A stretch of DNA of 64,000 nt from Shewanella sp. MTB7 (lineage in GTDB: Bacteria > Pseudomonadota > Gammaproteobacteria > Enterobacterales > Shewanellaceae), in assembly GCF_027571385.1 (NCBI RefSeq), contig NZ_CP085636.1, forward strand, positions 3,600,001-3,664,000, read 5' to 3'. Each line of letters begins with the position of its first letter. Position 1 is the first letter of the stretch. The position numbers and the translations under genes were made by a program. This document shows, piece by piece, positions 39,901-50,600 of the stretch. A model generated the notes under the pieces. The model saw nothing but the letters and a program-made list of their open reading frames with translations. It was not told the DNA's origin and did not search any database.

Positions 39901-41766
39901 TTAGATCTGGTAGGGTTGGCTCTTCTCACTGTTCCATTCAACATTCAAAGCAAACGGCATCCAGGGAAAACGTAAATGGGTTAGTGGACTAATCTGTGAC
40001 GACAAGAGAAGATCTCGTCCTTCCGGTTCGATACGCAGCAACCAGGCATTATCCTTTACACTCAACAAACCATGTCGCTGCAGAAAACTATCGCGAAATG
40101 TAGTAATGTCCATATCACCGAGTTTTTCCAATGCTGCTATGGCCTGCTTAATCGCGTTATCAGCGAGCGTTTTTGCTTCTAGAGGTAGATAACAATCTCC
40201 CCAAACCGGGTCGCTGCACTGTAATCCACACAACAACTTATTCAGATTCAAGCGCGATTCCGGCACCAATCTCTCCAAGTAATCAGTGGGCATCTCGGTA
40301 TTTTCAATGACCTCTAACTCAATACTGAAGTCGTTGGAAAGAGACTCATCCTCAGTCTCCCCCCAAACCATGTAGTCTAGCAGATGTACTGCCTGCTGCT
40401 GGCAAGCTGCTGATACAAATCCATCACCCACAAGCCAATTAAGCTTGGTAAACAGTTCAGGCAGCGAGCCAAATAGCAAAAAGAGTCCAGCATTAGAGAT
40501 CATCAGCACTTCACAAAGGTTTTCTGGGAATGCATCTATTGGCAGAATTTCGGGGCTAGCATTAAGCGTTGTGTGTTCAGAAGCCTTAATACTTGCGGCC
40601 ACGGGACTTGAAATAACAGACTTATCCTGCTCTTCAAGCAAGTCAATGAGTTCTTCAAAACCTTGGTTGGCAAACACTTCACTCCGACTTGCGAGCGTTA
40701 AAATCTGCCCTCGCCAATTCAAAAAATCAGGTTGTTGCCGCCACTGTTCCAGTACCCCTTGAAAACTGGTCCTTGGGGTAGGTTGCAGGTTTAGCCAGTG
40801 GATAAATTGCTGCCAGGACTGCACGATAAAAGGCGATACGGACACGAGTTGTCCGTGATTGTCATGACTGGTGTTAGACCCATTACTGCGATTACCTAGC
40901 AGTTGATGACACACGTTAATGAACCGCAACATCTGCATGTTATGTTCGGTAGTTGATAGAATATCGATAAGCTTTGCTTGTCGACGCGCATCGAACTGCC
41001 AAGCAATACGGGACAGCACCTCAGGATAAGATTGCATCAACTGCAACAGCTCATCGGCATCTTCAGCCGTTAGCTGTCTCATCAAACGATTGACCTCATC
41101 GCCGCTATCATCTTGGCTCCACCAGGGAAGTTGACCGGTACGTAAAAACAGCAGCAAAGCTTCACCGTCACTAATATTATTCTCAGAGTCGGCCGTACCC
41201 GTCCCATCGGGTTCCGACTCAGTGATACGAGTCAACGATTCGGTTTGCCAATCATCATCCTGCTGCAACGACTCTTCATACCAAGCTTGCTCCATCAACT
41301 CTTGATCAAACTCATCGTCACTGTCTCGATGGCTTTCCCAATCATCAATACCAGATCGCGAATGTTGCTCGTTTTCCCAACCATTCGCGGGTGGCCGCCT
41401 TCCCCCATCTGTAGTATTAGTGGGCCTTTCTCCTTTAGCTGGAGAGATACTTGCTAGACCCATCTGCTTAGACTGACGTAAAGCTGTTTCCAGCTTATCA
41501 GGCAGATCCCTCAACAATTTGTCCCTGTCCAAGTAATCCTTAAACTGGCCTAAATCCAACTCAAGCTTATCGATTCTGACGATTTCATCATCACTGGACA
41601 ACGCAGAAAATTGCTTATCCAATAACGTCTTAATCTGATTTCGGCACAGATCACTGAATTGATTTTGTAGCTCATGGGCATAAGCTTTGTCGTTGGTTTC
41701 TATCACCACTTTCAGCCGTTGAATTTTATGTTTTTTAGGCGATGTTTCATCGCGATGTATGCTCAT
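39901..41766 (-). CDS. contractile injection system tape measure protein (Afp14-like)
   Basis: 621 residues. The first 90 match the eCIS tape-measure pattern: a strand-helix (IQRLKVVIETNDKAYAHELQNQFSDLC), then DDEIVRIDKLELDLGQF and a short helical segment. An acidic low-complexity stretch (about 120-200) and long helical regions follow. It would set tube length and may guide cargo loading. It follows the large baseplate gene by 22 bases. The C-terminal 100 residues (LLLSSQISPLTHLRFPWMPF) resemble the conserved end of the family, with its PLTxLRxPWxP motif. Confidence 0.78.
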   Translation of the reverse strand: MSIHRDETSPKKHKIQRLKVVIETNDKAYAHELQNQFSDLCRNQIKTLLDKQFSALSSDDEIVRIDKLELDLGQFKDYLDRDKLLRDLPDKLETALRQSKQMGLASISPAKGERPTNTTDGGRRPPANGWENEQHSRSGIDDWESHRDSDDEFDQELMEQAWYEESLQQDDDWQTESLTRITESEPDGTGTADSENNISDGEALLLFLRTGQLPWWSQDDSGDEVNRLMRQLTAEDADELLQLMQSYPEVLSRIAWQFDARRQAKLIDILSTTEHNMQMLRFINVCHQLLGNRSNGSNTSHDNHGQLVSVSPFIVQSWQQFIHWLNLQPTPRTSFQGVLEQWRQQPDFLNWRGQILTLASRSEVFANQGFEELIDLLEEQDKSVISSPVAASIKASEHTTLNASPEILPIDAFPENLCEVLMISNAGLFLLFGSLPELFTKLNWLVGDGFVSAACQQQAVHLLDYMVWGETEDESLSNDFSIELEVIENTEMPTDYLERLVPESRLNLNKLLCGLQCSDPVWGDCYLPLEAKTLADNAIKQAIAALEKLGDMDITTFRDSFLQRHGLLSVKDNAWLLRIEPEGRDLLLSSQISPLTHLRFPWMPFALNVEWNSEKSQPYQI

Positions 41767-41788
41767 ACTGATACCTATCTGTGCAGTG

Positions 41789-44227
41789 CTACAACAAAAA
41801 GGCTAACAGCTCATTGGCAGACTTATCCCGCAGTGCCAACTCAAGCTCCGACTCACCAGCAGGATCAGTTAAAAATGCAGTGTAACTTTGCAGCCATTGC
41901 TGATGCACAGAGTCAAACACCGCTTGTTGATCTTCATCCAACCAACGAACATGCAAGGTAATATGGGCGGGCGTTTCAGCTCTGGCCAAGGTTTCAACGC
42001 CAAGACGAAATCCCGCCTGCTGGTATCTCGCCTTATCCCCCTGAAACACTAAAGATACCTGCATAGCATAAGGATTCTGTATCTGTCTGCCGCGCATCCA
42101 CTTGAGGGTGAATTCAGTATTAATAGCATCAGAATCTGGGTTGAGTCCCAGATCCAGCGCCATTTCAAAATGATCGGCATCTATACGGGTGATGCTATAG
42201 GCCCCTGCATACACGCTCTCCTGGTCACCGGGAAAGTCGAACAGGCTGACAATATCGCCACTCAATAACCCATGAGAACTGGCCTCAACAACTGGGTAGA
42301 AGTAACCATCTTTACGCAATTGAGCAAACAGTTTTCCACTGTGGTAAGGCGCTGGAATTTCACTGTCGCTGTTGGGATAGAGCAAACTATGCTCAACTAA
42401 AATAGGCAAAGGTTCATCAGGGTTGTTCCCATCCAGGCCCAATTTTGCCTGCAGTCGCCGCTCCAAACCTGCGCCCTCATCAATACCAGAGCCCTCTTGA
42501 GGCAGATAGTTCCGGCCAAGTAATCGATCATGCCCAAGCCTAGCCAGTTGCTGTAAACAAAGGTATTTTCTATCGAGGTAGCTTCTGAAACTCTCAGATG
42601 CAAAACTGAAACCCAGTAAACTCTGATCACTGAAGCTTTCTCCTAGTCGAGAAAACAGGTGATCCAATAGACGATTTTCTCGCTCGGTATGTTGCTCAGT
42701 GAGATTGTTAGTCAGCTCCGATTGCACCAAAGTGTTAATCTGCTGCCAATAATCATCTGCGGTCAACAAAGCTTGATCCTGAGCGCTGAACTGCCCAGCC
42801 TGATAGCTGGTTTGAGGCCTAGCTTTGCTGCCCAGCAGAGCACCACTATCCGCCAGTTGCTGATGATAATTAGCGATCAATTGATCAAACAGCATCAAGT
42901 AACCCTGTAGCTGTTTCACTCTGGCCAACCTCTCTGTGCCCACAGAATTGGGTAATATGTTTTCACCCAAACCATACACCACAGGGAACTCCTGTTGCAC
43001 GGATTGATAAGACAGATCCTGACGTTCACCGGTCGGTAAGGGAATATCTCGCCATTTTTGCTGAACTTTTTGACTGGCTCTTTGAGCTTCAAGCACCTCA
43101 AGACGGCTAATAACCAAAGCACTGTCGATAGGACAAACAGCATTGTTCTTATAACAGTCGATAAATCCGGTCACTTTCGGAGGGGCATTAGGATCAATGT
43201 CATCAACTGACAGAATCGGCTCTAGCCTTGCGACTCTGCCACTGGATATCGGCAACACCCAATCGCGCCAATCATCATCTCTGGGATTTGCAAAATTAGA
43301 GATCTGTAGACTGAACACATGTTGTACCGCCTCAAAGTCTAAGATAATGCGAATAATATCCGAAACCCTTAATTCATTGCGCAGTTGTAACTGATTAAGA
43401 TCAATCTCATCGAAGTAGCCATTTTCCAGTATTGGTCCTTGATAAATATCACCGCTTGTACGGCCTTTTTTTACCAATTGTTCAAGACTCTGCGCCTTGA
43501 GTGGAGGATTAATATAATCCGAAATCGCCCTATGAATATCGATCAGTGTTTGTTCAACATCGGCCCCCTGCCTTAAACTAATACCACCATTAAGTTTGAT
43601 AAATTCCGGCTCAAGCAGTATCACTTCCTGCCACTGCTCACACAAATTACGCTGAGACTTCAAACGTGACAGTAGCCTTGATGAGAGTGTCTTCTTCTGT
43701 TCAACATCAAGTCCGTGATTTTCTACCAATTCCACAAGCGCTCGATAACGCCCAGGAAGCGTCACTTGAACATCACTGACCAGCTCGTCAAAGGTGTAGC
43801 GCTTTTGGTGGTCGTCCCAATATAGGGTTCGATCCAAAAGGCGCACCGGCTCCACCAGTACATTGGCTACTAAAGGGTGATCTAATATCAGTCTACGGCG
43901 ATCATTTAGGCTCACTGCTGCGGTAGTCAACACTTCATTGGCGGAAAAAAACTGCGGTTTTAGCGATACTGGTTTAACAAAATTAAGGGCCACTGTATCG
44001 GAACTGCCAGCCACATCCCCATCGCTGACCAAGAGATCTGTCAAGGGCAGATTAATTTTCTCCGCTAGTTGCTGAAACTTAACAATCAGCTGCTCAAGAA
44101 TGGTGATACCGGGATCTGACACACTCAAATCTGTCCAGCTATTGGGAGCCAGCTCACGGATATCCGCCAACGCCTGTTCACGCAAAGGCGCAAACTCAGG
44201 CGCAATGCTACTGTAAGGGTTTGTCAT
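41789..44227 (-). CDS. baseplate protein, Afp12-like
   Basis: 812 residues. The N-terminal WTDLSVSDPGITILEQLIVKFQQLAEKINLPLTDLL is the pattern that eCIS and phage baseplate-J-type proteins use to dock to the wedge. It is the second of two large baseplate proteins here; in Afp/PVC this position is taken by the gp7-like Afp12. The middle part has long helices (GYLMLFDQLIANYHQQL). It is upstream of and close to the tape measure gene. The 244-base gap before it (44228-44471) is very A/T-rich and may hold an internal promoter, but I cannot place one. Confidence 0.75.
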   Translation of the reverse strand: MTNPYSSIAPEFAPLREQALADIRELAPNSWTDLSVSDPGITILEQLIVKFQQLAEKINLPLTDLLVSDGDVAGSSDTVALNFVKPVSLKPQFFSANEVLTTAAVSLNDRRRLILDHPLVANVLVEPVRLLDRTLYWDDHQKRYTFDELVSDVQVTLPGRYRALVELVENHGLDVEQKKTLSSRLLSRLKSQRNLCEQWQEVILLEPEFIKLNGGISLRQGADVEQTLIDIHRAISDYINPPLKAQSLEQLVKKGRTSGDIYQGPILENGYFDEIDLNQLQLRNELRVSDIIRIILDFEAVQHVFSLQISNFANPRDDDWRDWVLPISSGRVARLEPILSVDDIDPNAPPKVTGFIDCYKNNAVCPIDSALVISRLEVLEAQRASQKVQQKWRDIPLPTGERQDLSYQSVQQEFPVVYGLGENILPNSVGTERLARVKQLQGYLMLFDQLIANYHQQLADSGALLGSKARPQTSYQAGQFSAQDQALLTADDYWQQINTLVQSELTNNLTEQHTERENRLLDHLFSRLGESFSDQSLLGFSFASESFRSYLDRKYLCLQQLARLGHDRLLGRNYLPQEGSGIDEGAGLERRLQAKLGLDGNNPDEPLPILVEHSLLYPNSDSEIPAPYHSGKLFAQLRKDGYFYPVVEASSHGLLSGDIVSLFDFPGDQESVYAGAYSITRIDADHFEMALDLGLNPDSDAINTEFTLKWMRGRQIQNPYAMQVSLVFQGDKARYQQAGFRLGVETLARAETPAHITLHVRWLDEDQQAVFDSVHQQWLQSYTAFLTDPAGESELELALRDKSANELLAFLL

Positions 44228-44471
44228 AGATTCAACCTGAAGGTGAGTTGTAGTTTGAAATAATATTTATTTAAAAGACATTAAAGTATCATCGGTAACT
44301 ACCTGAATAATATATAATCATGTGCGAATGCTTATTATGTTTATATCGGAATGGTTTTTATAAAATAAAAAATAATATCACGAATACAAAAGGGGATGTT
44401 AACGGCATGTCAGTATGAACGTCTTCAACATTAACAACGTAAAGTATTAAATGTTACTTTGTAATATACAC

Positions 44472-45914
44472 TTACCCTATCTCCTTCATAATAAAACTCA
44501 ATGCATAATATGGCGGTCTGTTTTCGTGGGCTTCCTCAGCATTTCCCTTACTATTATTATTGGTCGTAAAGCTATGCGAATGACTACTCCCACTTGATGA
44601 AATTTGCCCAGTAGAGCTATCTGGCGCGTGATGATTTCTATCAGCAATAACATGATGCACACCATCATTATCATCATTATCAGCCTTATATTCCTCATTT
44701 CCTGTATGTTGATGAGAGCCATCAGTATTAGTACTACCGCTATGGCTATGGGCGGGAACTCCTGATTCATTAGACGTTAATTGAACAGAGCTTTCACCAC
44801 CTCTTGCATGTAACCCATAGGTATCTCCCACACTAACTATAAACCTGTCTTTTAAATCCGGAGTCCCATTACTCCCATCACATAATGCCCACCCCTGTGG
44901 TATCGAATTACCAGACCACATAATAATACTGCCTCTAGGCAACATCTGATGAACGGCAAACTTAGTTAATAGGGTATCTTGCTGAGGATTAGTTTCATCA
45001 AACAGATCATTAGACACTTGACTCACACTATCTGAATCATTCAGCTGAATGGCGGCATTAATCTGTAACGGTTGAGCCGTTCCTGAATTTAATTTACCAG
45101 GAATTTCAACCGTATCGCCGGCAGCATCTCCCAGTTTAATAGATTGTCCATTAGCACCTACGGTCGATTTAATATCTATTTCTTGCTCAACGGTGAGCTT
45201 ACCCTTGACATAAATATTGCCATCAATTCGTGTATTCTCTGTCACATTAAGGCTTTTGGTGATCTGCATATCACCAAAAAACTTACTACCTGATTTCACT
45301 TCAAAAAAAGGTTCACTGGCACTGGCATGACCATTAAAGGTCACAGCCCCGGCATCATTGACATGCAGCCAGCTTTTAGCGCTGGTTTCGTTTACCAGAT
45401 TAAAATCACCGTTCACGTACAATGCAGCGTCTTCAAGGCTACTTCCAGAGCTGCCATCTTTCAGCGAATGGACATAGATATTGCCAGCATTACTGATACG
45501 GGTCGGGCTATTATCATCACTGGTATCTTCGATATACAGGGTATCCCCAGTAGCAGCCCCTTGATGCAGATGCAACTTAGCTTGGGGCTTACTAGTTCCT
45601 AATCCTAGATTGCCGCTGCCAGACTCCAGAAACAGATGGCTCTTACCAGCAGAGTCAGCCAAATTAAAGCCTGAGTCAGTTGCAGACATCAACCCCACGC
45701 GCCAATTGTGCGTATCGTCATCATAAAGATCCAATACACTCAAACTGCTACCATTGCCTTTGATCCGCAGTGGTAAATGAGGCTCTGTGGGCTTAAATAT
45801 GCCGTCGTCGATGGCATTAAAACCAGAATCAATCAAATCAGCATAATCAAGCGCAGTTGGCTGGGCACCAGTACGATACTTTTGTTTCAGTTCTCGGCGA
45901 TTTTTAACAGTCAT
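44472..45914 (-). CDS. tail collar-type fibre, copy 2
   Basis: 480 residues. The N-terminal 70 residues (KNRRELKQKYRTGAQPTALDY..LIDSGFN) are nearly identical to the next gene, so both probably dock to the same baseplate site. The middle has solenoid-like GN..V.GKL repeats and an IKLGDAAGDTVEIPGKLNSG module shared with the giant fibre. The C-terminus is a phage tail collar domain (GSIIMWSGNSIPQGWALCDG, NRPPYYALSFIMK) with a His-rich loop containing HSH and HQH motifs, as in metal-binding fibre tips. It differs from copy 1 mainly in this tip. Confidence 0.85.
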   Translation of the reverse strand: MTVKNRRELKQKYRTGAQPTALDYADLIDSGFNAIDDGIFKPTEPHLPLRIKGNGSSLSVLDLYDDDTHNWRVGLMSATDSGFNLADSAGKSHLFLESGSGNLGLGTSKPQAKLHLHQGAATGDTLYIEDTSDDNSPTRISNAGNIYVHSLKDGSSGSSLEDAALYVNGDFNLVNETSAKSWLHVNDAGAVTFNGHASASEPFFEVKSGSKFFGDMQITKSLNVTENTRIDGNIYVKGKLTVEQEIDIKSTVGANGQSIKLGDAAGDTVEIPGKLNSGTAQPLQINAAIQLNDSDSVSQVSNDLFDETNPQQDTLLTKFAVHQMLPRGSIIMWSGNSIPQGWALCDGSNGTPDLKDRFIVSVGDTYGLHARGGESSVQLTSNESGVPAHSHSGSTNTDGSHQHTGNEEYKADNDDNDGVHHVIADRNHHAPDSSTGQISSSGSSHSHSFTTNNNSKGNAEEAHENRPPYYALSFIMKEIG

Positions 45915-46038
45915 GATTTATTCCATTTTAAAAATAAAGGCAATGAGAAAAGAGGGGAAATAAAACAGATGCATTTAATTAGAATTAATAGTCAACTTAA
46001 ATTGTCTACTAGAAATCATCCTCCCACTCAGTAAAAAA

Positions 46039-47487
46039 CTAACCCGTCGTTTTCATAATGTAGCTCAACGCATAATAGGGAGGGCGGTTTTCATGGGACT
46101 GAGAGGCATTTTGTTTACTTATGTTTATGTTTATAGAGTGACTGTGTTCTCCCGCATATCCTGTGTATTTTGATCTGCCATATTGGCCGGTCCCATCACC
46201 ATCTGCATAATCCCCTGAATCTGAGTTTTCGTTAATATATACATCGGTATATGAGTGATCATGCCGACCAGTACTATTAGTTGAGCCAGAAATAGAGTGA
46301 GCAGGCATTCCCGACTGCTCGGCAGTCAAGGTAACAGTACTTACACCTCCCGTTGCACCAAGGTTATAATCATCCCCAGCCCCAACTATAAATCGATTTT
46401 TAAGATTCGGTGTCGTCACCCCATTATGAGTGCCACCATCACACAACCCCCATCCCAAGGGCACAGTATTACCCGACCACATAATAATACTGCCCTTGGG
46501 TAGCATCTTATGAATGGCTAATTCGGTAAGCAAACTATTGGTGCTAGTGCCATTCCCCAACGCATTGGAAATAGTGCTAACGGTTTGACTGCTGCCTAAT
46601 TGCAATGAACCCGTAATTTTTAATCCATCATTGATTTCCAGTGGTTGTGCAGTTCCCGAATTCAGTTTCCCGGGCAGTTCAACCTGATCGCCACTGCTGT
46701 CACCCAATTTGATCGTTTGGCCATTGGCACCAACAGTGGCCTTGATCTCCATCTCCTTTTCTACCGTCAACTTTCCTTTAACCAGCAGGTCGCCATCAAG
46801 TTGAGTATGACCACTGACAATAAACCCCTGGGTAACTTCCATATCCCCAACAAACTTGCTAGCGCAATTCACCTGAAAAAATGGCGCATTGCCAACAGCC
46901 TCGCCGTTAACACTCATGACGCCTTTTTTATTCACATGCAAGTAGCTCTTGTCACTGGTTTCATCCACCAAATGGAAATCACCATTCACATAAAGGGAAG
47001 CATCTTTAAGAGGGCCACCATCTTCACCATCCTTAAGAGATGAGATATAGAAATGACCCGCATTACTGATGCGAGTGGGGGTTAAATCTGCTGCGGAATC
47101 CTGCACATAGAGCGCATCCCCCAAAGCAGCACTTTGATTAATGTGCAGTTTTGCCTTAGGTTTAGTCGACCCTAAGCTTAAGTTACCTGAGCCTGACTCC
47201 ATAAATAGGTGACTACTACCAGCCGCATCGGCAATATTAAAGCCTGAATCGATACCCGACATGAGTCCAAATCGCCAGTTGTGGGTAGCGTCATCATAAA
47301 GGTCCAATACACTCAAGCTGCTGCCATTTCCTTTGATCCGCAAAGGCAGATGAGGCTCTATGGGTTTAAATATGCCATCATCGACGGCGTTAAAACCGGA
47401 ATCAATCAGATCAGCATAATCCTGGGCGGTTGGCTGAGCACCAGTGCGGTATTTTTGTTTCAGTTCACGACGATTTTTTACAGTCAT
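46039..47487 (-). CDS. tail collar-type fibre, copy 1
   Basis: 482 residues, paralogue of the gene 125 bases downstream. It has the same N-terminal docking segment, the same solenoid repeats and module (IKLGDSSGDQVELPGKLNSG) and the same collar domain (GSIIMWSGNTVPLGWGLCDGG, NRPPYYALSYIMK). The tip between them is different: the His loop is shorter (RHDHSY, EHSHSI) and there is a Gly/Tyr/Asp-rich DSGDYADGDGTGQYGRSKY stretch. AAAGG precedes the ATG. Two fibres with a common base and different tips would give the particle two binding specificities. Confidence 0.85.
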   Translation of the reverse strand: MTVKNRRELKQKYRTGAQPTAQDYADLIDSGFNAVDDGIFKPIEPHLPLRIKGNGSSLSVLDLYDDATHNWRFGLMSGIDSGFNIADAAGSSHLFMESGSGNLSLGSTKPKAKLHINQSAALGDALYVQDSAADLTPTRISNAGHFYISSLKDGEDGGPLKDASLYVNGDFHLVDETSDKSYLHVNKKGVMSVNGEAVGNAPFFQVNCASKFVGDMEVTQGFIVSGHTQLDGDLLVKGKLTVEKEMEIKATVGANGQTIKLGDSSGDQVELPGKLNSGTAQPLEINDGLKITGSLQLGSSQTVSTISNALGNGTSTNSLLTELAIHKMLPKGSIIMWSGNTVPLGWGLCDGGTHNGVTTPNLKNRFIVGAGDDYNLGATGGVSTVTLTAEQSGMPAHSISGSTNSTGRHDHSYTDVYINENSDSGDYADGDGTGQYGRSKYTGYAGEHSHSININISKQNASQSHENRPPYYALSYIMKTTG

Positions 47488-47606
47488 TGGGCTGCCTTTA
47501 TTAAAAGATGATCAGTATTAAGGTCAATTGAAGGTTGTAGAGAACAGAAGTATAAATAGGTGAAAGTTGACGTGATTAAATCAACGTAATTAAGTCAGTG
47601 CGAACA

Positions 47607-50600
47607 TTACTGCACAATATTATCTAGGCCAATCACCATGTAACCCACGCCCATGTAATCTTCCGGCGCAAAATGTTCACTGGCGATAATGTCAACTCTA
47701 TGGCTAGTGTCTGACACCAGCAAGGCATCAGGTCGTTGAACCTGAATAGATTTACCCTCCACTTCCTGAAACACTTGCCGCTCCTCTTCAGAGCCGGGAA
47801 ACAGCGTCACTCGTTTGAAACATTTCAGGGCGGCGACATAATCCACATAGGGCTGACGTTCGAGATGGTTTATCACCTCAGAAAAATGCAATCTATTGCC
47901 AAACTGCAGCGGTGTAGCCTCTGCATCAGCCCAAGGGGTCAGCAAACGCTTTATCTGTTTGACCACTTCAGCACTGAATATTCCTGGGCCAAACCCCGGA
48001 TTAAAACGCACCGCGACTCTGAATTTCAACTGTTGAAAAACCGGATTTTTAACCTTTATATTCACCTCTGGCGGCGCAACTTCACTCAGGCTTTGGCGGA
48101 TCTGCTCCAGCAAATCAACTGATGCAGCAGGCTCAAGTACCGCATCGAGTTGCTGTTGACTGAGCTCAGGTATCACCATCATGGAGATCTGATTCAACGG
48201 CGCTTTGGGCACTTCACCACTGGTCAAACATTTAACTTGTCTTAGCTGTGGAAAACGACTTAAGGTCAATCTTTCATAATCCCAAAAGTTAACCGCCCGG
48301 TTTCTGTGTCTCAATCGCTCACTGGCATCACGGTTATACTCTTTGTCGTTGGCCGAAGCTAAACCACCAAAAGAATCATAAACCTGACTCACCGATGAAA
48401 TAGCACTATTGGACTGCGCTAAGCTGGATACTGTACCGGCGGGCAATATCGCGCTACTGCCAGCACTTATCGGACTGGTTCTTCGTGCGGCTACCGTTTG
48501 GGTTTTAATCGCCAGTATTTTTGCTGCCGCATCGGCATTGTTTTTCACCTGCACCGCCAGCCAATGGTGCTCACCGGGCAGAAGCGGGCCATCTAAGGTT
48601 GCATCAGCTGGCAACCTCACCCTGATAAGGCCTGAAAAACTCATTGACTTGGTCGTGTCATGAAGCAGATTTTCAGCTGGCAACGACGCCAGCCCAGTTT
48701 GATTACGGTAATACCAGTGCAATCTCGGGGTATCCAAATTAGGTTCCCCTGAGCCGGTCTGTACTTGCACCAGAATGGATATTTCATCATTGGGACGGGC
48801 ATCTTTCAACCCAAGATAGAGATACCCCTCTTCATCAAATCTCGGCACCAAACGCACACCATCCTGAGGACGATTAGGATCCAATACCTTATTCAGATTA
48901 ACCCCGCCAAAAGGGTGTAAATGAGCCAGAAATGCATGTTCATCTTGCTCATTCAATGACGGTGCAATGATTTCACTGGCCTGATAATCCACAGTAAATA
49001 GCTTCACTTTAGGAGTATAAGGCTCATTAATCAGCGGCAATTCAGCACCTTCACTTTGAGCGGTTTCCAAGCCCAACTTTCGCAGTACATGGGGATAGAG
49101 CTTGTGCTGAAAATCTGGAGACTGTAGAGATAACTTAAAATAGCGCTCACTCTCTAACGGAGAAGCAGGTGGCGTGCGTGAGTAATCAGGTAAAAAATCA
49201 TAAGCACTGTGTTTAAACCCTTGCTCAATACGAATATGACTGGTGTCTTCCGCATCAGTATTAAACAACAGCTTATCTTTGTTTTGATCTATCCAGGCCC
49301 GTTGATTAAACATCTCCATGCCGACCTGAAACGCCGAGTTAGTCAAACTAGGCACCTGAGCAGGGTAAGCAGAACGATACGCTTGATAATGGTTATTCAA
49401 GCTCTCTGGCAGATCCACCCACTGCATATTCAGTGAGATATTATCCAGCTGTTTGCGAGCTAATTCGTAGTGACTAAAATAGAGCGCAGAACCAATATAG
49501 GGCTGCGAACCAAAAGGTTCAAATGGCTGGCCGACCGCCAGTGTAGAATCATCATTTGCCAACTGCAGATTGGTGAGCCCTTTTACTTCAACATTGAGGG
49601 TGACATTGTGCAGACGGATATCTTTAAGGTATTCATAGGCCATATCGATGGCACCATTGGCACTACTACTATCAATCACACTGGCAAGTTGTACCCTCAA
49701 CACCGCTTCAGTGGGAGCAAAACCCGGTATCGCTTCACTTTTTGCAGCGGGCGTGACCGACGCTTGTGTCGAGTCCAATTTAATATCAAAGATAAATCCA
49801 GGAAAGGTGTTAAATTTCTTAACTCGAAGATCAATACCTGAACCTGTTTCAGTCGGTAAAGCGTCCAGTAACGCTTGATGATAAGGTTTGTCAGGATCGG
49901 TTTCATCTTTGTCATCAGCTGCATCGACTAAGTGCCTGATCTTAAAACTCAGGCCATTGGGAAAACGGATCAGACGATCGATATCCCGACTATTGAATGT
50001 CACGCCGCCGTCGACGGCTTCACCAAGCAGACGCTGATGATCTAACTTACCCAGCACATCTGACTCTTTAAACGCCAGTGAAGTAAAACGATAGTGATTT
50101 TGACCACTGCTATTGCCATTTAAGCCCGTCATGACCACTGCAGGCATATAGCCTAGTGAGGTCACTTTGGCTTTACGGCCCTCTTCGGTCAGCTGAGTCA
50201 CCAGTAATACCAAACCTGAGTTCAGCACCAGATAATCCCCTTGCTCGATCACCTCCGGTGCACTACCGAAGCCTTCATCCTCAGTTTGCAGTGACACCTG
50301 CTGTTTACTCGCCGCATAAGTTAACGTGGTTAAACTGGTCGCTTCCTGCACAAAGTCCAGTTGTGGTAAACGCAAGGTTCGCTCGTTCGATAACCCCTCT
50401 ACCTGGCTTAAATACTTAAGCCGAAGTTGCTGGACGCCCGCGAGGGTATCATTACCAAACCCCACCACCTGCCAAATTGAGCCGTCAGTAAATATCAGGT
50501 ACTCACCAAACCTGACATCGTGGACATCACTTAAGGCGACCACCAAACTCAGTTGGTCAGCATTGTAGGCCGCGATAAGGTCGTTACCTATGTTTGCTAC

